In this document: one piece after another, positions 43,365 through 51,694 of the stretch
How positions within the stretch are numbered: the stretch's first letter is position 1
Layout: the number at the start of each line of letters is the position of its first letter
NCBI GenBank assembly: GCA_963677605.2
Contig: CAXXDX010000006.1
Span: forward strand, 558,001 to 622,000
Length of the DNA stretch: 64,000 bases
Direction: 5' to 3'
Origin: JAGLOK01 sp963677605
Lineage (GTDB): Bacteria > Bacillota > Clostridia > Christensenellales > UMGS416
The notes under the pieces: model-generated
What the model was told of the DNA's origin: nothing
Databases searched by the model: none
The model's input: only the letters and a program-made list of their open reading frames with translations
Translations under genes and position numbers: made by a program

Positions 43365-44945
43365 ATGATAATTAAAAAAATAAATAAAAAAGCGGTCGCC
43401 TCGGTATCCTTGGCGCTTATATTATGTTTGGGTCTTTTTATGACAGCATGCAATAAGGATCAAACATCACCCGAAGAAGACCTTAACAGTACCGCAACTG
43501 AAGCCCCTGTGGTAAACACCACTCCCGAGCCTCAGAATTTCGGAGCATTCAACGTTGTCATACCTGACAACGGCAAATACAGTATAGCTACAGAAAACGA
43601 TGTTATTAAGCAGGCAATAATAAACGATATCGTTAAAGAAAAAGGTATCGCTGTTGACATGAATGTTATACCTCTTGATTCAAACGACTATATAAATCAG
43701 ATTAACTCAATATTGTCTTCAGGCCAGAGCGTGGAATGTATCGTAGACGACTATTCAATGCTTAATACGTATCTTGGTATTTCAGGATTGTGCGTTTCAA
43801 TAGATAACCTTCTTACTCAATATGGCCAGGGACTGCTTAATACAATAAGTACGGATGCATGGAACGCAGTAACATATAACGATATGATATGCGCAGTTCC
43901 AAGCCAGTCGCTTTATGAAAACACCGCAATGTATGTCCGTCAGGATGTACTGGATATGATGGGCATGGGAGTTATCGATTCAAGAGAAATGTTTGATGCC
44001 TCGCTTATTGCATTTTCAACCATCGACGGAATTACTCCGCTTGCTTTAAACTACAGTCAGGCGCTGGACTACATGTCATACTTAAGACACTCACCTTCTA
44101 ACGATTATATCTTTGAGTACGGCAAGTTCCAGTTGCGCGAACAGCATAAATATTTCCCTGATTTTCTTGATATGTTAAGGACTTATTACACAAAGGGATA
44201 TCTTCCAAAAGACTTCTTTGATATATCGGAAGAAGATGTAACAAATCTCTTCACTTCAGGTCTTGCAATGATGTACGTTACCGAGTATACTGATGTGGCT
44301 GAAGATTATGAGGCGCTTATGGCGACAACACCAACAGCCAATGTTCAGCTGGTGACAAAGCCAACTCACAGAAGAATGGCATATGTTGAACTTTCAGCTG
44401 AAACACCTGTGTCTGATGTATGTGTTTTTACATCATACGGGCAAAACCACACAGCACTTATGGTATATCTTGACTGGCTTTTAGGGGATGTCGAAAACTT
44501 TGAAACTGCCAATCTTGGTATTCTTGGCACACAGGTAAACTTCAATAACATGGCTCATGAGTATCAGCTGCTTGGCGAATACGAACAGAAGACCGATTTT
44601 TATAACGCACTGTATGGTCTTGGCTTAAAGCATGGCGGAATATACGCATCGGTTGTACCTATAAACGGTGATACGTCTGTTATAAAGCGCAAACAGGTAG
44701 AACTTGATTCTTATCTTCATTTGTCCACAGCAGCCGTTGTAAACGAAGGCAGCTATACACTAAGCGACGAGACACAGGCTGCATACGCATACTATCGCGC
44801 AACAATGGATGAAGGCATAAGAAAATATGTAACCGGTGAAATTAATTATCCAGAGTATCTGCAGTATTACGAAAACTGCAAGTCAAACGCCGAAGTGGTT
44901 GTTAACGAACTTAACACAAAAGCTAACAACGGCACCAGACAATAA
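43365..44945 (+). CDS. Extracellular solute-binding lipoprotein
   Basis: The 526-residue protein has a signal sequence and lipobox MTAC (about residue 26). It follows the fold of large family 1 binding proteins, with central FSTIDGITPLALNY and YLPKDFFDISEEDVTNLFTSGLAMMYV. Such proteins deliver oligosaccharides or peptides to an ABC importer. No permease or ATPase gene lies next to it, so it is an orphan receptor. GGAGGG is 4 nt before the ATG at 43365; an ATG at 43332 is less well placed. A terminator follows, just before tRNA-Ser. Confidence 0.85.
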   Translation: MIIKKINKKAVASVSLALILCLGLFMTACNKDQTSPEEDLNSTATEAPVVNTTPEPQNFGAFNVVIPDNGKYSIATENDVIKQAIINDIVKEKGIAVDMNVIPLDSNDYINQINSILSSGQSVECIVDDYSMLNTYLGISGLCVSIDNLLTQYGQGLLNTISTDAWNAVTYNDMICAVPSQSLYENTAMYVRQDVLDMMGMGVIDSREMFDASLIAFSTIDGITPLALNYSQALDYMSYLRHSPSNDYIFEYGKFQLREQHKYFPDFLDMLRTYYTKGYLPKDFFDISEEDVTNLFTSGLAMMYVTEYTDVAEDYEALMATTPTANVQLVTKPTHRRMAYVELSAETPVSDVCVFTSYGQNHTALMVYLDWLLGDVENFETANLGILGTQVNFNNMAHEYQLLGEYEQKTDFYNALYGLGLKHGGIYASVVPINGDTSVIKRKQVELDSYLHLSTAAVVNEGSYTLSDETQAAYAYYRATMDEGIRKYVTGEINYPEYLQYYENCKSNAEVVVNELNTKANNGTRQ

Positions 44946-44950
44946 AACAG

Positions 44951-44972
44951 AAAACCGCTTCTGCGGTTTTTA
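44951..44972 (+). terminator. Terminator of the solute-binding gene, abutting tRNA-Ser
   Basis: AAAACCGC and GCGGTTTT (8 bp, TTCT loop) followed by T. It ends only a few bases before the tRNA. Confidence 0.85.
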
Positions 44973-44975
44973 TAC

Positions 44976-45066
44976 GGAGAGATGACTGAGCTGGCCGAAG
45001 GTGCATGATTGGAAATCATGTGTACGGGTAACTGTACCGAGGGTTCGAATCCCTCTCTCTCCGCCA
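44976..45066 (+). tRNA. tRNA-Ser(GGA)
   Basis: Acceptor arms GGAGAGA and TCTCTCC pair. The anticodon arm CATGATTGGAAATCATG has GGA. A long variable arm (GTACGGGTAACTGTAC) marks a class II tRNA, and the T-arm has GGTTCGAATCC. CCA is encoded at 45064-45066. No promoter is obvious in the short gap before it. Confidence 0.97.
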
Positions 45067-45112
45067 AAAATTTGGATAGGACAGAATAATTAGCTTCTAT
45101 TCAATGTAGTTT

Positions 45113-45145
45113 AGCACGTCACATATTATGACGTGCTTTTATTTT
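45113..45145 (+). terminator. Terminator of tRNA-Ser
   Basis: AGCACGTCA and TGACGTGCT form a 9-bp perfect stem, CATATTA loop, then TTTATTTT. Confidence 0.85.
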
Positions 45146-45378
45146 ACCATTCAGTTTTCTATTGTGCAATTTTAGTAATTATTTTCCTAACAAAAAAAGC
45201 AACCATCTCAATTTTATTTTAAGAACTGACTTTATTCTACCTTTATTAACAATAGTATTACTCATATTATATATTCACTAATTCAGTATTTATATTAATA
45301 CGATCATTAATTGCAGATACTTGACAAGTAAAGTAAGAAAAACATCCGAAAGCGTTGTCATTCAATAATAGTCAATTA
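45146..45378. other. AT-rich gap at the start of the mobile region
   Basis: Together with 45067-45112 this makes about 310 bp without a gene. After the tRNA terminator the sequence drops in GC, and the genes change to accessory types. I found no copy of the tRNA 3' end farther right in the window that would serve as an attachment site. Confidence 0.4.
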
Positions 45379-46545
45379 CTATTTTTGAGTAGCCTCTAAA
45401 AGATAAATGTTTCTGTTGTCAAAGAGAATCTCCATAGGTTCATTATATATTTTATCTACCAATCTGATATTTTCTGCAAATTGTCTTGTACAGTTTTCCG
45501 AAACATTAATTAACCAGTCCATGTTTTTCTCTGTTTTTCTATCGTTAAATTTCCCGATTTTATTTCCTGCAGCAATTAGCGCTTCATCCACAGGGCCTTT
45601 ACTTACAACTGGAATTTTTGCTATTGCATCCCCAGCACCTTTACTAATACCTGCCAATCCTTTCACAAGAAAAGATTCGATAGAGGTTTTTGACATCATT
45701 TCTATCTGGTTATAGCAAATAGTATATAACTCACGGAACTGGAAAGCATAATCCTCAATACTGTATATCACGCTTTCCAAATACTGCCTATCAAAATTTT
45801 CAAGAAGCATTACTTCCATATACCCGGAGAACGAGAAAAGATATAATGCAAGTTGATAATCTTTAAATTCATCCTGAAGCTTCTGGAGCTTAGTCTTTAC
45901 TTCCTTATCACCATGAATGAAGCCCTTATTTGTCAACTTCTTTTGGATTTGACTTCGGAATAGTTGAATACTTTGTTCGGATTCTTTTTTTATGTCCTGC
46001 ACGAGAATATGTTTATTAGTTTTATATTTCTCATTATTCCAATTAAACTTGTAATTTTTATAGATATCAATCAATACATTAGCATCACCACGCAATTTGG
46101 CTTTTTCCTTTGATTTAAGAAAATCCAGCATTTCTTCTTGAAGTTCTCTGATATCGTCCAGCTTTTTCTCAATACACATTAATGTTGCTGCCATGAAAAG
46201 CATTGTAGGATCGCAGGGAAGTGGTTTTAGTATAGCTTGGCCTCCACCAACACCTCCTGTTTCTGTTGCTAGTGAGCCAAGAAAACCAGTACCCTGTTTA
46301 AATTGCATCATTTGCAAACCTTTAGTGTTAACTTGGTAAATTCCACTCATACCCAAATTAGACTTTCCAGCAAGTGTTTGGATAGCAGACGCTAAAGGTT
46401 TAAAGCTTACACCAAGGGCAGTAAGATTCCCGATAGGATACTTCTGGCAGCTTGCCAACTTAAGCTTTTCTTCTGGTATGTCAGGCAGGTATTCAACGTT
46501 CATGATCTGCTGGGCTGTATTTTTTCTAATTTCAAGTTCATGCAT
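45379..46545 (-). CDS. Unknown helical protein of the accessory region
   Basis: I cannot name this 388-residue protein. After about 50 polar residues it has a Gly-rich block (GFLGSLATETGGVGGGQAIL, about 88-107), then DPTMLFMAATLMCIEKKLDDI (about 112-132, given here as its key stretch), which leads into long helices to the end. There is no signal peptide. Charged helices near 140-215 look like coiled coils. A second Gly-rich, weakly hydrophobic stretch lies near 300-320 (VKGLAGISKGAGDAI). The plan recalls proteins with a short amphipathic hairpin and helical arms, such as pore-forming or membrane-associated proteins, but that is speculation. It is downstream of the surface-protein genes. Confidence 0.7.
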   Translation of the reverse strand: MHELEIRKNTAQQIMNVEYLPDIPEEKLKLASCQKYPIGNLTALGVSFKPLASAIQTLAGKSNLGMSGIYQVNTKGLQMMQFKQGTGFLGSLATETGGVGGGQAILKPLPCDPTMLFMAATLMCIEKKLDDIRELQEEMLDFLKSKEKAKLRGDANVLIDIYKNYKFNWNNEKYKTNKHILVQDIKKESEQSIQLFRSQIQKKLTNKGFIHGDKEVKTKLQKLQDEFKDYQLALYLFSFSGYMEVMLLENFDRQYLESVIYSIEDYAFQFRELYTICYNQIEMMSKTSIESFLVKGLAGISKGAGDAIAKIPVVSKGPVDEALIAAGNKIGKFNDRKTEKNMDWLINVSENCTRQFAENIRLVDKIYNEPMEILFDNRNIYLLEATQK

Positions 46546-46760
46546 ATATTTATTCCTTATAAACGTACAGAGATATATTATGTATTGTTAAAACTACTCC
46601 TAACATTATATTCTAATTTTAATATAAATGTAAAATGTTATCAATAATTACAACAACTAATATTATGACGATACTTCTTTCCTAGTTTATAACTTTAGTA
46701 TATAAAATCAGGTGTACCAATAACGCCCCTTTACAGCATAAATCTAAAAAATTGCGTTTT

Positions 46761-48725
46761 TTAATATATAGATACAACAAAGATTAACTCATGTTCAGAA
46801 GCATAATTACCATCAAACGCCAAGCCATGAAAACCACACAGGCTTAATGACGCTATTGCATCCTGTTCCAAAGTCCCGATATATGTGTTGTCTATTTCGA
46901 TAGCATAGAATGGATTTACTAACTCCGATTGCGAAATCAACCACTGTGCTGCATCAACATATTTAATACCCAAAGCAATGTTGCTTTTCGTTTCTTCTCT
47001 TGTCATGTCACTCCAATCATAGGCATCCGGAAGAACATCTTGTAAAACGATATCCCCGTCCGAGCTTGCTTTAAATGATTGTATTGATATATTTACTGAA
47101 ACTTTGGAATTGTTCTGAATATTTATATCAGCACAATAAAATCCATCTTCATTGTTTGGATCGATTGTGTATGAAACTGTAGCAGGATGTGTTATTGAAA
47201 TTTCCAAAGCATTAATTGAACCTACTATTGGCACTGTACTGTTAACATTCCCCGTTCCGGTAACAGTAGTTGTTGCTGAATTAAATAACTCAAATGGCAA
47301 ACTTGTATTATCAGTTGCATCATTTCCAACCTGACCATAGTTGTTCTGTCCCCAACTAAACACCGCATTTTCCGCATCAACAGCGTAAACAGAATGATTT
47401 TCTTTTACAATTATCGCATCATAAACTTCTGTTATTAAAGATGGCGGTAGTATTGAAACATTATTACCTGCTCCTACCTGACCATATGTATTTGACCCCC
47501 AGCCATACATGTTCCCGTCATTGTCTTTTGCATACATATCATATCCGCCGTTATATAATTCAGAGATATTATTCCCCAACATAGTTATTTTTGTCGCATA
47601 TGCTAATCTGTATGATGTTCCTGTTCCAGCCTCACCGCCTGAATTTCTTCCCCAGGAATAAACACTTCCATCATCACCTAATACTAGCCCTGTATAACCA
47701 TTAAAAACAAATTGTTTGATTCTAGGGATATTCAATATTTGCACAGGTATACCTTGATTAAAAGTATATCCATTACACAATTGGCTATATGAATTGTTCC
47801 CCCACCCATATAAAGAACCATCTCCCATTACCGCAAACCCGGTTATGTTTTCTATAATGATTTCCTCAATTGTTGTATCTAAATCAGAAATAACCCATAA
47901 TCGGTTTGGTGTACGATTTTTTTCGTTATATGTTCCCAATTCATAAGTTACCGCAGTTCCCCAAGAATATGCATCTTGATGATTATTGCAGATAGCAAAT
48001 GAAGCCACTCCGTTTGTAACTACTTCATCGACATTTGAAAGTGCCGCTATTTTTGTAGGTATAGTTTGACCAGTAATAAAAGTACCATTGCCCATTTGAT
48101 AATTCTGTCCAAATCCCCATGCGTATACATCTTTGCTGTTAGTCAGTGCGAATGCTACATCTGATTTACATACAATCTCTTTAATATCCGAAATTGCATT
48201 AAGCTTAATCGGTGAAGTTTGAGTAGTATAGTTTCCACAGCCAACCTGACCATAATTATTTTTGCCCCAACCATATACATCACCTGATGTTGTAAGCGAA
48301 TATACTGTGTAATTATTTATATAGATTTTAGAAACATTATTAAGATTAGGAATCAAAGCCGGAGTATGCTGCTCTGTGGTAGTTCCTATTCCAAGCTGCC
48401 CGTATCCGTTATATCCCCACGAGTAAACATGCCCATTATCATCTATTGCAAACGAAAACCCGAATCCATCGTCGCTAAGTATTATCTGGCTAATATTTGA
48501 AAGTTCACTGATATTGAAAGGTGCTAATTGATCTACAGTTGTTCCGTTACCAACCTCGCCTTTTGTGTTTCTTCCCCAGCCTTGAACATTACCATATGAA
48601 TCTATAATAAATGAAGTGTAGCCATTAGTTACAAGCTGCACATTTCCAGCCGCTAAAGAAGTTAAATTTATACTGGATAATAATATAATAAGGAAAAACA
48701 TTATTGTTGAAATTAATCTTTTCAT
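46761..48725 (-). CDS. Secreted RCC1-repeat protein
   Basis: The 654-residue protein has a signal peptide (about 1-25) and about nine RCC1 repeats (about 30-490) of the pattern YGWGxNxYGQVGxGTTxxxxxP. They would form a seven-bladed propeller-type surface. The C-terminal domain (about 500-654) is homologous to the whole small secreted protein upstream; compare ITHPATVSYTIDPN here with VTHPATLAYTIDPN there. AGGAGG lies 6 nt before the ATG at 48725; an in-frame ATG 42 nt upstream lacks an SD. A terminator-like hairpin in the gap suggests lower expression than the upstream gene. The function is unknown; binding at the cell surface is likely. Confidence 0.85.
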   Translation of the reverse strand: MKRLISTIMFFLIILLSSINLTSLAAGNVQLVTNGYTSFIIDSYGNVQGWGRNTKGEVGNGTTVDQLAPFNISELSNISQIILSDDGFGFSFAIDDNGHVYSWGYNGYGQLGIGTTTEQHTPALIPNLNNVSKIYINNYTVYSLTTSGDVYGWGKNNYGQVGCGNYTTQTSPIKLNAISDIKEIVCKSDVAFALTNSKDVYAWGFGQNYQMGNGTFITGQTIPTKIAALSNVDEVVTNGVASFAICNNHQDAYSWGTAVTYELGTYNEKNRTPNRLWVISDLDTTIEEIIIENITGFAVMGDGSLYGWGNNSYSQLCNGYTFNQGIPVQILNIPRIKQFVFNGYTGLVLGDDGSVYSWGRNSGGEAGTGTSYRLAYATKITMLGNNISELYNGGYDMYAKDNDGNMYGWGSNTYGQVGAGNNVSILPPSLITEVYDAIIVKENHSVYAVDAENAVFSWGQNNYGQVGNDATDNTSLPFELFNSATTTVTGTGNVNSTVPIVGSINALEISITHPATVSYTIDPNNEDGFYCADINIQNNSKVSVNISIQSFKASSDGDIVLQDVLPDAYDWSDMTREETKSNIALGIKYVDAAQWLISQSELVNPFYAIEIDNTYIGTLEQDAIASLSLCGFHGLAFDGNYASEHELIFVVSIY

Positions 48726-48748
48726 TTCATACCTCCTATAAAAAATAG

Positions 48749-48793
48749 AAGCATGACCGGTAGTCATCCGGTTAGGTTCCGACCATGCTTTAG
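48749..48793 (-). terminator. Terminator/attenuator between the two surface-protein genes
   Basis: On the minus strand AAGCATGGTCGG and CCGGTCATGCTT form a 12-bp stem with two wobbles around an 18-nt loop, followed by CTATTTTTT just before the SD of the RCC1 gene. Confidence 0.7.
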
Positions 48794-48810
48794 GTTAATT
48801 ATCTAAATGC

Positions 48811-49410
48811 CTAAACCAAGTTAAACATAAAGATTAAGCTGTGCATTGCTGTATATGACTGATCGAATGCAAGACCAAAGTTCGCTTCCAATGTCATAGT
48901 ACCTGTAGTGCTTGCTGGCAGTGAACCGAACAATGTAGCATCAGCGTTCACAGCATAGTGAGTAGTAGTGTCATAACCCACATTCCATCCGAGAGCATCC
49001 TTTACTTTTACACCAAGTGCCAAGTATGTTTTAGAATCGGCAAGATTAAGATTAGCCCAATCCTTAGAATCACTTGCAACATCAGTAAACTGAAGTGTTC
49101 CTCCAGTTGATGAAGCCAATGACTGCACAGTGATATTAACCGGAACTTTTGTGTTATTGGTTATCGGGATATCAGGTGCGATAAAATCACCGTTTTCACC
49201 GGTATTCGGATCAATGGTATATGCAAGTGTCGCCGGATGCGTTACCGAAATAGTAAGCGCTGTAATTGAGCCTTCAACAGGCACGGTCGCTGTCACATCC
49301 CCTTCACCGGATGATACAGCATCATCCGCAAAAGCGGGAACCGCAGTTAAAGCAAAGATGGCCATAACAGCCATCATCAGTGTAAGTATTCTTTTCATTT
49401 TAATTTTCAT
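48811..49410 (-). CDS. Small secreted protein, paralogue of the RCC1 protein C-terminus
   Basis: The 199-residue protein has a signal peptide ending AVPAFADD (about 19-28). The mature part is a single beta-rich domain: VPVEGSITALTISVTHP (about 43-59), YTIDPNTGENGDF, ITNNTKVPVNITVQSL, and a hydrophobic end (HSLIFMFNLV). It has no Cys, no LPxTG and no anchor. It resembles WxL-like or fimbrial beta domains. The anchored protein gene lies upstream and the RCC1 gene downstream. It is probably the most highly expressed of the three because a terminator follows it. GGAGG precedes the ATG. Confidence 0.85.
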   Translation of the reverse strand: MKIKMKRILTLMMAVMAIFALTAVPAFADDAVSSGEGDVTATVPVEGSITALTISVTHPATLAYTIDPNTGENGDFIAPDIPITNNTKVPVNITVQSLASSTGGTLQFTDVASDSKDWANLNLADSKTYLALGVKVKDALGWNVGYDTTTHYAVNADATLFGSLPASTTGTMTLEANFGLAFDQSYTAMHSLIFMFNLV

Positions 49411-49462
49411 GTGTTTCCTCCATGTATTATATATTTTTTAACCGGTTTGTTGTACCGGATGA

Positions 49463-50017
49463 CTAACGTACTGTAAGGTGTATCTTGTAACCCGCTTTAC
49501 TTATGAACTCTTTTGTTTCAATGTCATAGTAATTAAGATAGGCAGTTACTTCATACTCACCTGCTTCAAGATCAGTAAGCAGTGATATACCTGTAATATG
49601 CTGATTAGGATAAATGGGTGTTGATTTGGCAATAAGGATATCGTCAATGTAAACTTCAGCCTGCTGGATAACTGTATTCTCCTCAGGATTTTCTACTACC
49701 CACTCTCCTACTGTTCCTGTTTTTCCAGCCTTAAAAGTTATGTTTGAACTAAGCTTATCGGTTACTACAAGCTGTTGTTTTTCAAGTTCTTTTAATATCT
49801 CTTCACGGCTTGCAGTTTCAGCTTCGCCTTCTGCAGAACCTCCGTCATCTTCCAAATAGGTAGGCACATAATCATTTGTATCCATATCAAGTACTCCTGT
49901 GCATCCTTTCAAAATAAGGAATATTGCTATAATCATTGCAATTGCTGCAGTAATTATTATCAGTATTCTCTTCCTTTTACCTCTTCCTCTATTCGTATTA
50001 CTTTGTCTTATCATCAT
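49463..50017 (-). CDS. Membrane-anchored partner of the surface-protein cluster
   Basis: The 184-residue protein has a basic N-terminus (RGRGKRKR), one membrane helix (about 19-40) and an outer part. After an acidic linker comes a helix (SREEILKELEKQQL, about 70-83) and a beta domain with GEWVVENPEENTVIQQAEVY and the YPNQHITGISLL motif. I have the impression that such proteins recur in Firmicutes next to secreted beta-domain proteins, but cannot cite a function. The start is the first or second ATG of a pair (50017 or 50014) after GGAGG. The stop codon lies in a 12-bp inverted repeat that brackets the next gene. Confidence 0.78.
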   Translation of the reverse strand: MMIRQSNTNRGRGKRKRILIIITAAIAMIIAIFLILKGCTGVLDMDTNDYVPTYLEDDGGSAEGEAETASREEILKELEKQQLVVTDKLSSNITFKAGKTGTVGEWVVENPEENTVIQQAEVYIDDILIAKSTPIYPNQHITGISLLTDLEAGEYEVTAYLNYYDIETKEFISKAGYKIHLTVR

Positions 50018-50042
50018 TTCCTCCGTATCTTTGTATTTAAAA

Positions 50043-50062
50043 AGCCGACATTTCTGTCGGCA
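50043..50062 (-). terminator. Terminator of the recombinase operon
   Basis: GCCGACA and TGTCGGC (7 bp, 4-nt loop) are followed on the minus strand by TTTTT, between the recombinase stop and the anchored-protein gene. Confidence 0.8.
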
Positions 50063-50089
50063 TATTTCCTTATTTTATGTTTTTGTTCT

Positions 50090-51694
50090 TTATTGTTCGG
50101 TATATTTACGTATTTCATCCTGAAACTTGAACATTATCTTTATACTTTTGTCAGCATCCACAATAATTTTATCAACTAAATCTCCCAGCAATTCGCGTGT
50201 GATTTCTTTTACACCTGCATATTTCATTGCGGATTCAGCCGCTCCGGTTGAGTATAAGTTATCATGCTCAAGATTATAAATATCATCATTCAGCTTTGAT
50301 ATTTTCATATCTAAATCAGTTTGACTTTTCTCAAAATGCTGTTTCATATCCTTATAGTCTTCAAGTGAAATAATTTCCTGTTTATAATCGCTGTACAGTT
50401 CAGTTTTGAGTGATATGATTTTATTCCTTTTAGCAGTCAATTTATTTAGTTCAGCCCCATACTTAAGCTTTAGCTTTGAAATTTCTTTATGTTTATTCTG
50501 CCCGAATGCTTTTTCAGCGTCGGCAATAACTTCCGTCAATTTATTTATTGTCGCAAGAAGCACTTCTTTGATATTTTCTTCCGACACCAAATGGTTGGTG
50601 CAAGATTTTTTGCCTAGCTTTTTATATGTACTGCAAATCATATGATAATACCGCTTGCCTTTATGAGTTGACATTGTGCGTTGCATTACACTATTGCAGT
50701 CAGCGCAGACAAGGAATCCAGCCAGTACAGATGGCGGTGTTTTTTGAGTTCTAACCGTAGGTCTGGATTTCTTAACCACTATGTTTTGAGCTGTTTCAAA
50801 TGTTTTTTTATCAATAATCGCTTCATGAGTATTTTCGACAATTGTCCATTTATCTTGGGGCAATGGAATACGCTTTTTTACTTTATGACTGTATGATGTT
50901 GTTCTGCCCTGTACCATATCACCGGTTAATATTGGCTGTTTTATAATATTTTTTACTGCTGTGGCATTCCACGAAGCACTGTTGTCTATTGCTTTTCCAT
51001 GAATTTCATTATAATGCTGGGACGGTGGAAGAACGCCTTCACTGTTTAGCTTTTTAGCAATTGAAACAAATCCCACATAGTTTAGATACATATCAAACAT
51101 CCTGACTACTATATCCTTTACAGATTCATCTACTATAAGCTGATGTTTATCTTCAGGAGAACGGAAATATCCATATGGTACTCTTGAACCGACAAACTTG
51201 CCTTCTTTGCGCTTTATCTTTAGACTGGCTTTGGTCGAATTTGATACTTGCCGTAAATACTGTTCATTGAAAAGATTGATAAGCGGTATCTCTATACTGT
51301 TCATACGCTTAGGGTCAGTAAAACTGTCAATACGCTCAAGTTTGGATATCAGTCTTACATTATTTTCAGGGAAGAATACTTCAAGAAGATAATCGCCTTC
51401 AATATGTTCTCTGCCAAAGCGTGAAAGGTCTTTTACCATTACACAATTTATAGTCCCCTGCTTTATATCATCCATCATCCGCTGAAAAGCAGGGCGGTCA
51501 AAATTACCGCCCTTTTTATGCTCATCAGCGAATATATGAATATTGAAGAGTTCTTTTTTAAGTGCATACTGTTTAAGTATTTTTATTTGATTATCTATGC
51601 TGTCATATAATCCTTTTTTCTTCTCATTATCTGTTATTCTTACATAAATAGCGGTATGCCATTCATTGTTATCCCGCAGTGCCATCTGATACAT
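50090..51694 (-). CDS. Large serine recombinase with Thr at the catalytic position
   Basis: The 534-residue protein has the resolvase catalytic domain (about 13-160), a recombinase domain (about 170-290), a zinc ribbon (CADCNSVMQR, then CSTYKKLGKKSCTN) and a coiled coil (about 395-470). Integrases of this type join and excise mobile elements. The signature is normally Y-x-R-x-S; here it is AIYVRIT, so residue 21 is Thr (codon ACA at 51634-51632). The arginines in DLSRFGRE are kept. It overlaps the second recombinase gene by 26 bp. AGGAGG lies 8 nt before the ATG. It may be inactive alone. Confidence 0.9.
   Translation of the reverse strand: MYQMALRDNNEWHTAIYVRITDNEKKKGLYDSIDNQIKILKQYALKKELFNIHIFADEHKKGGNFDRPAFQRMMDDIKQGTINCVMVKDLSRFGREHIEGDYLLEVFFPENNVRLISKLERIDSFTDPKRMNSIEIPLINLFNEQYLRQVSNSTKASLKIKRKEGKFVGSRVPYGYFRSPEDKHQLIVDESVKDIVVRMFDMYLNYVGFVSIAKKLNSEGVLPPSQHYNEIHGKAIDNSASWNATAVKNIIKQPILTGDMVQGRTTSYSHKVKKRIPLPQDKWTIVENTHEAIIDKKTFETAQNIVVKKSRPTVRTQKTPPSVLAGFLVCADCNSVMQRTMSTHKGKRYYHMICSTYKKLGKKSCTNHLVSEENIKEVLLATINKLTEVIADAEKAFGQNKHKEISKLKLKYGAELNKLTAKRNKIISLKTELYSDYKQEIISLEDYKDMKQHFEKSQTDLDMKISKLNDDIYNLEHDNLYSTGAAESAMKYAGVKEITRELLGDLVDKIIVDADKSIKIMFKFQDEIRKYTEQ

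Noticed and set aside
44976..45066. tRNA-Ser 3' end as attachment site of the mobile region
   Set aside because: No second copy of the tRNA end was found in the window, and large serine recombinases rarely use tRNA genes. The real boundary is unknown.
44867..45067. Minus-strand 66-codon frame reading MAEREGFEPSVQL
   Set aside because: It is the antisense of tRNA-Ser plus the end of the solute-binding gene.
49424..49462. Terminator between the anchored-protein and small secreted genes
   Set aside because: CCGGT/ACCGG form a short stem, but on the coding strand it is followed by A residues rather than T.
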